Positions 35,096-43,114 of a DNA stretch of 64,000 bases are shown in pieces; position 1 is the stretch's first letter, and each line of letters starts with the position of its first letter. Origin of the DNA: Eubacterium sp. MSJ-33 (GTDB taxonomy: Bacteria; Bacillota; Clostridia; Lachnospirales; Lachnospiraceae). Both the position numbers and the translations under genes were made by a program. The notes under the pieces were generated by a model that saw only the letters and a list, made by a program, of their open reading frames with translations, did not search any database and was not told the DNA's origin. The stretch spans positions 2,000,525 through 2,064,524 of the forward strand of contig NZ_CP076562.1 of NCBI RefSeq assembly GCF_022174665.1, in the 5' to 3' direction.

Positions 35096-35407
35096 ATGCG
35101 ATTTCATAATATAAATATTCGGAACATCCTGAGTGAGGCTCTTAACTATGGAGGAATCATCGTTGACGTTCGAACGAGCGAAGAATTTGCAAAAAGTCAC
35201 ATTCCGATGGCGATAAATCTGCCTCTGGAAGAAATACAGGCAGGCAATATTTCTCTACCGAAGGGAAAGGTGATATTGGTTTATTGCGCGAACGGGGGAG
35301 GCAGCACGCTGGCTGCAAAGATATTGACAGAAAAAGGGTATAAGGTCATCAACACCGTTGGGGGAATTTCCGGGTATCGTGGAGCACTGACGAAAAACAG
35401 ACATTAA
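35096..35407 (+). CDS. Rhodanese-like domain protein
   Basis: A single-domain rhodanese of 103 residues. The N-terminal IIVDVRTSEEFAKSHIPMAINLPLEE and the active loop LVYCANGGGSTLAAKIL, with its candidate catalytic cysteine, are diagnostic. It transfers sulfane sulfur or acts as a sulfur carrier; the partner is unknown. The ATG follows aaaggaggcgg. Confidence 0.85.
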   Translation: MRFHNINIRNILSEALNYGGIIVDVRTSEEFAKSHIPMAINLPLEEIQAGNISLPKGKVILVYCANGGGSTLAAKILTEKGYKVINTVGGISGYRGALTKNRH

Positions 35408-35531
35408 ATATTGTAATGGCCGTAGTGTGCGGGAAAATTCAAATGTGAAATTCGGTTGAAAAGTATCATGAATGGTGTAACATTTGTAAAAATTTCCTGT
35501 GCAAAATGTAAGAATAAAATGCTCGATTTTG

Positions 35532-35560
35532 TTGACTTCGTACAAAGATAAATTTACAAT
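35532..35560 (+). promoter_or_regulatory. Probable sigma-A promoter for the THUMP methyltransferase/protease operon
   Basis: TTGACT (35532-35537), a 17-bp spacer and TACAAT (35555-35560). The predicted start is near 35567, so translation from 35616 is more sensible than from the upstream ATG at 35571. Confidence 0.65.
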
Positions 35561-35615
35561 ATAACTAAGTATGTTCAAAAATCGAATCAGGGGAAGAAAG
35601 GTCAGAAATACAAGC

Positions 35616-36779
35616 ATGGAAAATATGTATGAATTGATTGCACCGTGCCATTTTGGATTGGAGTCGGTGCTGAAGCGGGAAATATTGGATCTGGGCTATG
35701 AGATCGTAACCGTAGAGGACGGAAGAATCACATTCCGCGGGGATGTGACGGCGATTGCCCGTGCGAATATATTTATCCGGACTGCAGAGCGAATATTGCT
35801 TAAGATGGGTAGCTTCCGGGCTACGGATTTTGATGAACTGTTTGAAGGGACAAAGGCAATTCCGTGGGAGGAGTTTCTTCCGCGGGATGCAAAGTTCTGG
35901 GTGACGAAGGCGACAACGAATAAGAGCGCGCTTTTTTCTGCAAGTGCGATCCAGTCTATCGTGAAGAAGGCGATTGTGGAGCGCATGAAGCAAACATACC
36001 GTTTGGAACGGTTCGAGGAAGATGGGGACGAGTATCCGATCCGTGTATTTATCTTCAAGGATCAGGTGTCAATCGGTCTCGATACATCCGGAACTTCACT
36101 GCATAAGCGTGGATATCGTACGCTTGTCGGAAAGGCGCCGATTTCAGAAACACTGGCAGCAGCACTTTTGATGTTGACGCCATGGAACAAAGATCGTGTG
36201 TTGGTAGACCCATTCTGCGGCAGCGGTACATTTCCAATCGAGGCGGCTATGATCGGGGCAAATATCGCACCTGGCATGATGCGCGAATTTACTGCGGATT
36301 GCTGGGGCAAGGTTGTGCCGAAGAAGGTGTGGTACAACGCGTATGATGAGGCGGAAGATATGATCTGCCGTGATGTGCAGATGAATATTCAGGGTTATGA
36401 TTTAGACCCGGAGATCGTAAAGTGCGCGATGGCAAATGCGAAGGCGGCAGGCGTTGCGGATTATATACATTTTCAGGCGCGGGATGTGAAGGATCTACGT
36501 CATCCGAAGCATTACGGTTTTATCATTACGAATCCACCATATGGTGAGCGTCTGGAAGACAAGGAGGCGTTACCGGCACTTTATAGGACGATCGGGGAAA
36601 GCTTTGCGAATCTTCCGGATTGGTCGATGTATCTGATTACATCGTATGAAGATGCGGAGAAATATATTGGAAGAAAGGCAGATCGAAACCGTAAGATCTA
36701 CAATGGTATGCTCAAGTCCTATTTCTATCAGTTTATGGGACCGAAGCCACCGAAGAATAAGGAGCCGAAAGAACAGTAG
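35616..36779 (+). CDS. THUMP-domain class I SAM-dependent RNA methyltransferase (RlmL/YpsC-type)
   Basis: About 387 residues. The N-terminal THUMP/ferredoxin-like part (YELIAPCHFGLESVLKREILDLGYEI) binds RNA. The methyltransferase domain has LVDPFCGSGTFPIEAAMIGAN (SAM motif), NIQGYDLDPEIVKCA, and the catalytic FIITNPPYGERL (NPPY, N2-guanine type). This matches the YpsC/RlmL family, which makes m2G in 23S rRNA. The ATG at 35616 is chosen from the promoter position and family start (MENMYELIAP). Confidence 0.9.
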   Translation: MENMYELIAPCHFGLESVLKREILDLGYEIVTVEDGRITFRGDVTAIARANIFIRTAERILLKMGSFRATDFDELFEGTKAIPWEEFLPRDAKFWVTKATTNKSALFSASAIQSIVKKAIVERMKQTYRLERFEEDGDEYPIRVFIFKDQVSIGLDTSGTSLHKRGYRTLVGKAPISETLAAALLMLTPWNKDRVLVDPFCGSGTFPIEAAMIGANIAPGMMREFTADCWGKVVPKKVWYNAYDEAEDMICRDVQMNIQGYDLDPEIVKCAMANAKAAGVADYIHFQARDVKDLRHPKHYGFIITNPPYGERLEDKEALPALYRTIGESFANLPDWSMYLITSYEDAEKYIGRKADRNRKIYNGMLKSYFYQFMGPKPPKNKEPKEQ

Positions 36780-36795
36780 AAAAGAGCGTTAAGGT

Positions 36796-38505
36796 TTGAA
36801 ACGATATTGGATATTTCCGGTGCTGGTTGCAGTGCTGGTGACAATTACATTTTTTCTGGGCAGGAATCCGGTCAAGACGATTGATGAGTCGGATGCGCTC
36901 GCGACGTGCAGCGATGCATTTGCAGCAAATATCCGTTCCCGTATGAATGGGGACGATGTGATCATCACAGTTGGCGGCGGGAGTATGGAGGAGTTCGGAT
37001 ATACCTTTTATGTGAGTGACAATATGCATCTCATGGTAGAAGGCGAGTTCCTTAGAAGTCTGCTTTTGTGTTCGGTGCAGCGGTATCCTGACGGGAGTGT
37101 TCTCATCATGAAGGGGGACAACAGTATTTCGCTTGCTGTGGGATCGGATAAGGCGACGGTCAATAAGAAGGTGAGTGTGAAGCTGGGAGACGTTGTCTAT
37201 GTGGATGAGACTACAGACAAGCTTATGATTCCAATCGATGAGATTGCACAATACCTGAGTTATGAGGTTCAGTATAATGTCAGCCAGAAATGGGTCGATC
37301 TGGCGCGATTGCCGGATGAAAATCCATTGCCGGAGAAATATGATATGCGCCAGTATGGTCGTGTGTCTCCGGTGCGCGATCAGGGGCGTTATGGTACATG
37401 TTGGGCATTTGCGTCGCTCGGGGCTTTGGAGACGACAATCCGACCGATGGAAGGGGATATTTTCTCTGTTGATCATATGTCAATGTGTAACAGTTATGCA
37501 TTGGATGTAAACAGTGGTGGAGAGCACACGATGAGTATCGCGTATCTGGCGGCTTGGCAGGGACCGGTGCTGGAGAAAGATGATCCATATGGAGATGGCA
37601 TGAGTGATCCGAATCTCCCGGCAGAGAAGCACCTTGAAGAAGCGTTGATCATCAATGGACGCGAGGATGAGACGATTAAAAGTGCGATCTTCCGGTATGG
37701 TGCGATTGAGACATCCATTTATTCGGCGTTGGAATATGTAGACAGTTATTCGATGTATTATTCAAGTGAATATGCAACGTATTATTATGATGGGGACGAG
37801 ACGCCAAATCATGATGTAGTTGTCGTAGGTTGGGATGACAATTATCCGAAGGAGAATTTTACGATCCAGCCGGAGGGTGATGGAGCCTTTATCTGCAAGA
37901 ATAGTTGGGGTGAAGGATTTGGTGATGACGGATATTTCTATGTATCTTATTATGATACAAAGATTTGTCGGAAATCTGTCGTATATACGCGGGTAGGAGA
38001 GAAAGATAATTACGATAAGATTTATCAGACAGATAAACTTGGCTGGGTCGGTCAGCTTGGGTTCTCCAAAGAAGATGCGTATTTTTCTAATGTGTATGAG
38101 GCAGGAAAAGGAGAGAATCTGGCGGCTGTTTCCTTCTATGCAACTGACAAGGATACCGAGTTTGAAGTCTATGTTGTGCGGAATTTCGAGGATGTAGATT
38201 CGTTCAAGAACCGGGAGCTTGTGACTTCTGGAAGTATGCAGTATGCAGGGTATTACACGGTGGATTTCCCGGAGGAGATCGAACTTGATGACAATGAGCG
38301 TTATGCAGTTATCGTGAAGATCAAGACACCGGGTGCCGTACATCCGATTGCAATCGAGTACAATGCAGATGACCGGACGGCAAGCTTTGATATCAGTGAT
38401 GGCGAGGGCTACATCAGTTTGTATGGAGAGATGTGGCACCGGGCAGAGACGAGTGAGAAATGCAATGTGTGCCTGAAGGCGTTTACGAACAAGAGGGTGC
38501 AGTGA
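36796..38505 (+). CDS. Secreted papain-like (C1A) cysteine protease with lectin-like tail
   Basis: A 569-residue protein with an N-terminal signal/anchor (YWIFPVLVAVLVTITFFLG). Residues 40-165 resemble a copper-amine-oxidase-N-like stalk domain. The C1 peptidase core has QGRYGTCWAFASLGALET (oxyanion Gln and catalytic Cys, about 197-214), NHDVVVVGWDD (His, about 339) and ICKNSWGEGFGDDGYFYVSYYD (Asn). The C-terminal 150 residues form a beta-rich lectin-like domain common in gut Clostridia C1 proteases. It probably acts on extracellular or surface proteins. The start is a TTG after gcgttaagg, 16 bp after the methyltransferase stop. Confidence 0.9.
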   Translation: MKRYWIFPVLVAVLVTITFFLGRNPVKTIDESDALATCSDAFAANIRSRMNGDDVIITVGGGSMEEFGYTFYVSDNMHLMVEGEFLRSLLLCSVQRYPDGSVLIMKGDNSISLAVGSDKATVNKKVSVKLGDVVYVDETTDKLMIPIDEIAQYLSYEVQYNVSQKWVDLARLPDENPLPEKYDMRQYGRVSPVRDQGRYGTCWAFASLGALETTIRPMEGDIFSVDHMSMCNSYALDVNSGGEHTMSIAYLAAWQGPVLEKDDPYGDGMSDPNLPAEKHLEEALIINGREDETIKSAIFRYGAIETSIYSALEYVDSYSMYYSSEYATYYYDGDETPNHDVVVVGWDDNYPKENFTIQPEGDGAFICKNSWGEGFGDDGYFYVSYYDTKICRKSVVYTRVGEKDNYDKIYQTDKLGWVGQLGFSKEDAYFSNVYEAGKGENLAAVSFYATDKDTEFEVYVVRNFEDVDSFKNRELVTSGSMQYAGYYTVDFPEEIELDDNERYAVIVKIKTPGAVHPIAIEYNADDRTASFDISDGEGYISLYGEMWHRAETSEKCNVCLKAFTNKRVQ

Positions 38506-38537
38506 TTATGCAAACTGAACCGCAGAGAATATGAAGA

Positions 38538-38770
38538 GCATGTATTTGTAAATGTATTCACACATATATAATGTATTGCAGCTAAGATATACTAGGTATT
38601 CTGATGTATATTCTGGTTGCGGACGAAACCGCCGCCGATTCGACATCCATGTCTCAACGGCGGCTTGTCCAAACATCCGTGTTTGGACATTTCTGGAAAT
38701 GAACAGAATACCAAGTATATCTAAACTACAAACATATCATATATGTGTGAATACATTTACAAATACATGC
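38538..38770. repeat. Foldback repeat element, family A, copy 2
   Basis: Arms 38538-38603 and 38704-38770 are about 90% complementary (gcatgtatttgtaaatgtat pairs with its exact complement at the other end). The core of 100 bp matches that of 21595-21879 in reverse orientation. It includes the hairpin GTCCAAACA / TGTTTGGAC (38667-38688) and GACA-TCCA-TGTC (38642-38653). Both differ from copy 1 by base changes that keep pairing. Confidence 0.85.
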
Positions 38771-38848
38771 ATCTACATAGTTTTGCGGTTTGCATGAATG
38801 TTGGCTGCAGGCATTGTTGTTCGTGACCTTCAAGGTGTGCTTGGGGAG

Positions 38849-39090
38849 ATGAAGTTGAAGCAAAGCGAGCAGGAAAGGGCTGTTTACTCCAAACAGGAAA
38901 GTAATTGGAAAAATGGAGTAGGAGTAAAGCGAGCAGGGAAGGGCGGCTTGCTCCAATCGGGGAAGAAGTAGGAAAAATGAAGTTGGAGCAAAGCGAGCAG
39001 GAAAGGGCGGCTTGCTCCAAACAGGAAAGTAGTTGGAAAAATGGAGTTGGAGTAAAGCGAGCAGGAAATGACGATTAGCTCCAATCAGAG
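38849..39090. repeat. Tandem repeat, 64-bp unit, about 3.8 copies
   Basis: Units begin at 38849, 38913, 38977 and 39041, exactly 64 bp apart; the last is truncated near 39090. Each has the pattern atggagttggagtaaagcga, a gc-rich middle, then cttgctccaa and caggaaagta. Within each unit TTGGAGcaa and ttgCTCCAA can pair as a hairpin. The stretch has open frames on the minus strand, but these are simply products of the repeat. It lies directly upstream of rdgB. Confidence 0.9.
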
Positions 39091-39123
39091 ATACATAATA
39101 GAAGAAAAAGGAGATACAGGCAG

Positions 39124-39714
39124 ATGAAGAAGATTATTTTTGCAACCGGCAATGCGAATAAGATGGTGGAGGTGCGCATGATCTTAGCGGATTGTGGGTA
39201 TGAGATTGTGTCTATGAAGGAAGCAGGCATAGATATAGACATCGTGGAGGATGGCAAGACTTTTGAGGAGAATGCGATCATCAAAGCGACAGCCATCAGC
39301 AAGACAAAGGAGGCCGAGGGATGTGTGGTGCTCGCCGACGATAGTGGTCTGGAGGTTGATTATATGGATGGTGCACCGGGCATTTACTCGGCAAGATGGC
39401 AGGGCGAGGATACACCGTACAGTATCAAGAATCAGATGATCATTGATGCGCTTGCAGATGCGAAAGAGGAAGAGCGTACGGCACGGTTCGTATGTGCGAT
39501 TGCGGCTGCATTTCCGGATGGTACGGTGACGACACGCCGGGGCATAATCGAGGGTATGATTGCGTATCAGCCAGCCGGGGAACATGGATTTGGTTATGAC
39601 CCAATCTTCTTCCTGCCAGAGTATGGGAAGACAACCGCGGAGCTGGCACCGGAAGATAAGAACAAGATCAGTCATCGTGGACGTGCACTGGAAATGATCC
39701 GCGAGGTGCTGTAA
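39124..39714 (+). CDS. rdgB: Non-canonical purine NTP pyrophosphatase (RdgB/HAM1)
   Basis: Hydrolyses dITP/XTP to keep deaminated purines out of DNA. The start KKIIFATGNANKMVEVRMIL (SHR-like substrate site), VLADDSGLEVDYMDGAPGIYSARW, and PAGEHGFGYDPIFFLPEYGKTTAEL with HRGRAL near the end are diagnostic. 196 residues is normal. The ATG follows aaaggagatac. Its upstream DNA is filled with repeats (64-bp units), so its promoter must lie in or before them. Confidence 0.96.
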   Translation: MKKIIFATGNANKMVEVRMILADCGYEIVSMKEAGIDIDIVEDGKTFEENAIIKATAISKTKEAEGCVVLADDSGLEVDYMDGAPGIYSARWQGEDTPYSIKNQMIIDALADAKEEERTARFVCAIAAAFPDGTVTTRRGIIEGMIAYQPAGEHGFGYDPIFFLPEYGKTTAELAPEDKNKISHRGRALEMIREVL

Positions 39715-39720
39715 TGAAGT

Positions 39721-39837
39721 GATGCCACCCGCTGATATATGACAGAGCGGATGCTGTGTGATGTCACTCACCGATATATGACGGAGTGGATGCTGTGCGA
39801 TGCCACCCGCAGATATACGGCAGAGCGGATGTGGTGC
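39721..39837. repeat. Tandem repeat, 39-bp unit, three copies
   Basis: Three units of exactly 39 bp (39721, 39760, 39799) with the pattern gatgccacccgctgatatat, then gacagagcggatgctgtgt. Unit 2 changes several stem-like positions (cactc with gagtg, compared with ccgct with agcgg in unit 1). It lies between rdgB and the phosphoesterase gene. The unit length is 13 codons, but no ORF with a start uses it convincingly. Confidence 0.88.
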
Positions 39838-39862
39838 GGTACTTTACAAGAAGGAGGAAATT

Positions 39863-40360
39863 ATGCTGCGGATTTTGATAATGAGTGATTCGCATGGGCG
39901 AAATGAAAATGTGGAGCTTGCAATCGCGCAGGTGCGGGAAGAAATCGGCGAATTCCAGATGCTGATTCATCTGGGCGATGTCGGGGATGCACGGGAGATC
40001 GAGTCGCTGACTGGTGTGCCATGCTACATCGTGCGTGGAAATACCGATTATGATGCGAAGCTCCTGAATGCAAATGTGATCGAAGCTGGCGGACATCGTA
40101 TCTTCGCAACGCACGGACATCTGTATCAGGTGGACATGCGGCTGGATCTGCTGCGGTTTGCGGCATTGGAAAATGATTGCGATATTGCAATGTATGGACA
40201 CACGCATGTGCCATATCTTGAGGAGGATCCGGACGATATTACGATCCTGAATCCGGGCAGCATTTCGAAGCCGCGGCAGGCAGATCGTCGTTATACATAC
40301 ATGGTGATGGAAATCGACGATGAAGATGAAGTGACATACGAATTAAGGTATGTCGAATGA
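39863..40360 (+). CDS. yfcE: YfcE-family metallophosphoesterase
   Basis: A 165-residue calcineurin-like phosphoesterase: LIMSDSHGRNENV (D, H), LIHLGDVGDAREIE (GD), VRGNTDYDAK (GNxD), IFATHGHLYQ (GH), AMYGHTHVPYLEE (GHTH). These enzymes hydrolyse simple phosphodiesters. The ATG at 39863 has an aaggagga ribosome-binding site 6 bases upstream. The gene pairing rdgB-yfcE is the standard one in Firmicutes. Confidence 0.93.
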   Translation: MLRILIMSDSHGRNENVELAIAQVREEIGEFQMLIHLGDVGDAREIESLTGVPCYIVRGNTDYDAKLLNANVIEAGGHRIFATHGHLYQVDMRLDLLRFAALENDCDIAMYGHTHVPYLEEDPDDITILNPGSISKPRQADRRYTYMVMEIDDEDEVTYELRYVE

Positions 40361-40390
40361 TGATGGTGGAAGGAAGAGAATATGTATATG

Positions 40391-40536
40391 GAGTTGTAAA
40401 TAATACACATTGTAAAGCAGACCGTTGAAGCACGCTGGTACTTAATGAACGGCAACTTGTTGACGTGAATTTAGTACCACTGCGTGATGAACCGAGCGAG
40501 AGCGTGTCTGCGTATAATGTGTATTGTTTACAACTC
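40391..40536. repeat. Foldback repeat element, family B, copy 2
   Basis: Arms 40391-40422 and 40506-40536 are about 90% complementary (gagttgtaaataatacacat and its counterpart). The core is bounded by GCAGAC and GTCTGC and, read on the minus strand, matches copy 1 (shared blocks such as cgctcggttca, ggtactaaattc and cattaagtacc, then gcgtgcttcaacgg). The central loop differs. It lies between yfcE and rlmD. Confidence 0.85.
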
Positions 40537-40596
40537 ATAGAGAAATAAGTTATTCCGCAATCATATGAGAATAAACGAAAATGAGGAGACAGTCGA

Positions 40597-42024
40597 GTGA
40601 AAAAAGGCGATGTATGCGAGGGAATCATCGAGCGTTATGATTTCCCAAACAAAGGAAGCTTTCAGGTGGATGAGCGCAAGGTGACAATCAAGGGCGCCCT
40701 GCCGGGACAGAAAGTGAAATATATGGTAACAAAGAAGAAAAGCGGTATGGCAGAGGGAAAGGTGCTGGAAGTCTTAGAGCGGAGTCCGCTGGAGGATGTA
40801 GAGCCGACCTGTCCTTATTTTGGTGCGTGTGGCGGATGCGCCTACCAGACGATGTCGTATGACAATCAGTTGAAGCTGAAAGCGGACATGGTAAAAGCAT
40901 TACTTGACCGCGTGCTTCTGGCGGAGGATTCCAATTCGAAGGATTATGAATGGGAAGGAATCCTTGGTTCGCCGAGCCAGACTGCGTATCGGAACAAAAT
41001 GGAATTCACATTTGGAGACGCCTACAAGGATGGCCCATTAGCACTTGGATTACATCAGAAGGGAAGCTTCTATGATATCCTGACAGTCGATGGATGTGAG
41101 ATCATTGGCGCTGACTGGAGCCGCATACTCACGGCGACACTCGCATTTTTCTCCGGGCGAAATGTGCCGTTCTTTCATCGGATGCGCCACGAGGGAATCC
41201 TGCGGAATCTGGTTGTGCGCCAGTCGCGTGCAAATGGGCAGTTCCTGATTAATCTGGTAGCATCGACACAGTGGGACACATATGGATTTGATGTAAAACA
41301 GCTGCTTCAGGAGTTCGTGGAAATGCTGTTGGAATTAGAGAAGTCCGATGCATTTGCGGGAAGTATAGCAGGTATTCTGTACACGGAAAATGACGCTTTG
41401 GGCGATGTCGTGCAGAGCGATCGGATGGAGCTTCTGTATGGACAGGATTACATTGAAGAGGAAATACTTGGGCTGAAATTCAAAATCTCGCCGTTTTCAT
41501 TCTTCCAGACAAACACAGGTGGCTGCGAGGTGCTGTATGAAAAGGCGCGTGATTATATTATGCGGGGCAGCGTGAAGCTCGATGGCGACAAGACCGTGTT
41601 CGATCTGTATAGCGGAACCGGTACGATCGCACAGATGATGGCAGCAGTTTCGAAGAAAGTGATCGGAATCGAAATCGTGGAGGAAGCGGTTGAGGCAGCG
41701 AAAGAAAATGCGAAAGCAAATGGACTTTCTAACTGTGAATTCATCGCCGGGGACGTGTTAAAGGCAATTGATCTCGTGGATGAGAAACCAGATCTGATTA
41801 TTGTCGATCCGCCACGGGACGGGATTCATCCGAAAGCACTGGAGAAAATCCTTGCATTTGGTGTGGATGAGATCGTCTATATCAGTTGCAAGCCGACCTC
41901 ACTGGCACGCGACTTGGAGACGATTATTCACCGTGGATACCATGTGGATAAGGTGTGCTGTGTCGACCAGTTTCCGAGGACAAGCCACGTTGAGACGGTT
42001 GTTCTTTTGTCCCAACTGAAATAA
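40597..42024 (+). CDS. rlmD: 23S rRNA (uracil-C5)-methyltransferase RlmD family
   Basis: About 475 residues. An N-terminal TRAM-like domain precedes the [4Fe-4S] ligands in CPYFGACGGCAYQ (about 72-84). The SAM domain has FFQTNTGGCEVLY, VFDLYSGTGTIAQMMA, IIVDPPRDGIHPKAL and the catalytic cysteine in VYISCKPTSLARDL, with PRTSHVETVVLLS at the end. The start is a GTG after atgaggaga. The true gene ends at 42024, but the same frame continues after the stop into a decayed extension. Confidence 0.93.
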   Translation: MKKGDVCEGIIERYDFPNKGSFQVDERKVTIKGALPGQKVKYMVTKKKSGMAEGKVLEVLERSPLEDVEPTCPYFGACGGCAYQTMSYDNQLKLKADMVKALLDRVLLAEDSNSKDYEWEGILGSPSQTAYRNKMEFTFGDAYKDGPLALGLHQKGSFYDILTVDGCEIIGADWSRILTATLAFFSGRNVPFFHRMRHEGILRNLVVRQSRANGQFLINLVASTQWDTYGFDVKQLLQEFVEMLLELEKSDAFAGSIAGILYTENDALGDVVQSDRMELLYGQDYIEEEILGLKFKISPFSFFQTNTGGCEVLYEKARDYIMRGSVKLDGDKTVFDLYSGTGTIAQMMAAVSKKVIGIEIVEEAVEAAKENAKANGLSNCEFIAGDVLKAIDLVDEKPDLIIVDPPRDGIHPKALEKILAFGVDEIVYISCKPTSLARDLETIIHRGYHVDKVCCVDQFPRTSHVETVVLLSQLK

Positions 42025-42162
42025 AAGCCGGATGATTATATAAATGTCACGATTGAACTTGATGATGTGGATATAACATCTGCAAAGACTAAGGCAACAT
42101 GAAATAAAGAGAGCGCAATTGTGGAGGCATTGAAGCATTTTAAGATGATTCAGCAGGAATAA
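42025..42162 (+). pseudogene. Decayed C-terminal extension of an RlmD-type protein
   Basis: Directly after the rlmD stop and in the same frame the DNA reads KPDDYINVTIELDDVDITSA followed by KTKAT, a stop, then NKESAIVEALKHFKMIQQE and a stop. This matches the two ends of an extra C-terminal domain often fused to clostridial RlmD-like methyltransferases (known pattern: ELDLTSAESKATYEEIK ... CPKEKEEAIMEALKYFKMI). The middle is lost. It is therefore a remnant with two stops and an internal deletion, based on family knowledge. Confidence 0.65.
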
Positions 42163-42200
42163 AAGGAGTTTGATAAATCGGAATTTAGGGAGGTACAAGA

Positions 42201-42998
42201 ATGATAAATTTAGTGGCACTTCCGTGCCTCTGTGTAGATGTTTTTGATGGAACAGATGAATTGCGTGCAGGTGGTGAAGCTCTTAATTTTGCAGTTCATG
42301 CATCAAAATTTGCGGAGTTTAATGTTTCAATATTGGGTGCGGTTGGACAGGATTCCTACGCAAAATTTATTATGGATTCTGTTTCTGATAAGAGAATAGA
42401 TGTAAGCCATGTAAGAGTTGAAGAGGATAAAGTAACTGCAAATAATCGTACATATCTTACGGCTGACGGTGACAGATATTACAAAGATGATTCATGGACG
42501 GGTGATATTGTTGATAAAATGATATTGAATCAAGACGAATTGGACTTTATAAAAAAATCAGAGGTTGTATTTATACATTTCTGGGCAGGCTGTTTTGAAC
42601 AAATTATAGATTTAAAAAAGAATAATAACTTCAGATTGGCTGTGGATTTTGTAGAATATCGTAATTTTAAGGAGATGGAAAAATATGCACCATATATAGA
42701 TTATTTCCTGATTAGTGGAGAGGAATCAATTCTTCCGATATTTGAAGCATTTTCCAAGAAGTATAAAGGACTATTTAATGCATCTTTAGCTGATAAAGGA
42801 AGTGTTACATATTATAATGGTGAAAAGTATTTTGTCCCAGCTGATGAAGCTTTAGAAATAGTTGATACTACTGGTTGCGGAGATAGCTACCATGCAGGCT
42901 TTGTGTGTTCTCATATGTTAATTGGTGATATTTACGAGGCTATGAGAGTTGGTACAGAATTTGCAACAGAGACATTGTCTCATTATGGTGGCTTTTAA
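42201..42998 (+). CDS. PfkB-family sugar kinase (fructoselysine 6-kinase-like)
   Basis: A 265-residue ribokinase-fold protein. The N-terminal GGEALNFAVHASKFAEFNVSILGAVGQDSYAKFI holds the substrate site, and VDTTGCGDSYHAGFVCSHML holds the anion hole and catalytic base (GCGD). Its short length and overall sequence resemble FrlD, but no deglycase (frlB) accompanies it. It is AT-rich and codon-biased unlike rlmD, so probably acquired. The ATG follows ggaggtacaaga. Confidence 0.75.
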   Translation: MINLVALPCLCVDVFDGTDELRAGGEALNFAVHASKFAEFNVSILGAVGQDSYAKFIMDSVSDKRIDVSHVRVEEDKVTANNRTYLTADGDRYYKDDSWTGDIVDKMILNQDELDFIKKSEVVFIHFWAGCFEQIIDLKKNNNFRLAVDFVEYRNFKEMEKYAPYIDYFLISGEESILPIFEAFSKKYKGLFNASLADKGSVTYYNGEKYFVPADEALEIVDTTGCGDSYHAGFVCSHMLIGDIYEAMRVGTEFATETLSHYGGF

Positions 42999-43021
42999 TT
43001 CGATTTGTAAGGAGAAACAAT

Positions 43022-43114
43022 ATGATAGGGTTTATTATATGGTCACTTTTCGGAGTGTTTATAATTGGATTAGGAATAAAAGATAATAAAAATAGATATG
43101 AGGATTCATTATGA
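43022..43114 (+). CDS. 30-residue membrane micro-protein
   Basis: MIGFIIWSLFGVFIIGLGIK followed by DNKNRYEDSL. One hydrophobic helix with a polar tail. It has an aaggagaaac ribosome-binding site and overlaps the next ATG (atga at 43111), so it is translationally coupled to the sensor kinase. Micro-proteins of this kind may modulate a partner kinase; that is inferred only from position. Confidence 0.55.
   Translation: MIGFIIWSLFGVFIIGLGIKDNKNRYEDSL

Noticed and set aside
38726..39084. Three overlapping minus-strand ORFs of 66-87 codons with similar protein sequence
   Set aside because: They are translations of the 64-bp tandem repeat and have no ribosome-binding site; similarity between them follows from the repeat.
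38849..39090. Possible CRISPR array
   Set aside because: Units are contiguous 64-bp tandem repeats without distinct spacers, and no cas genes are near.
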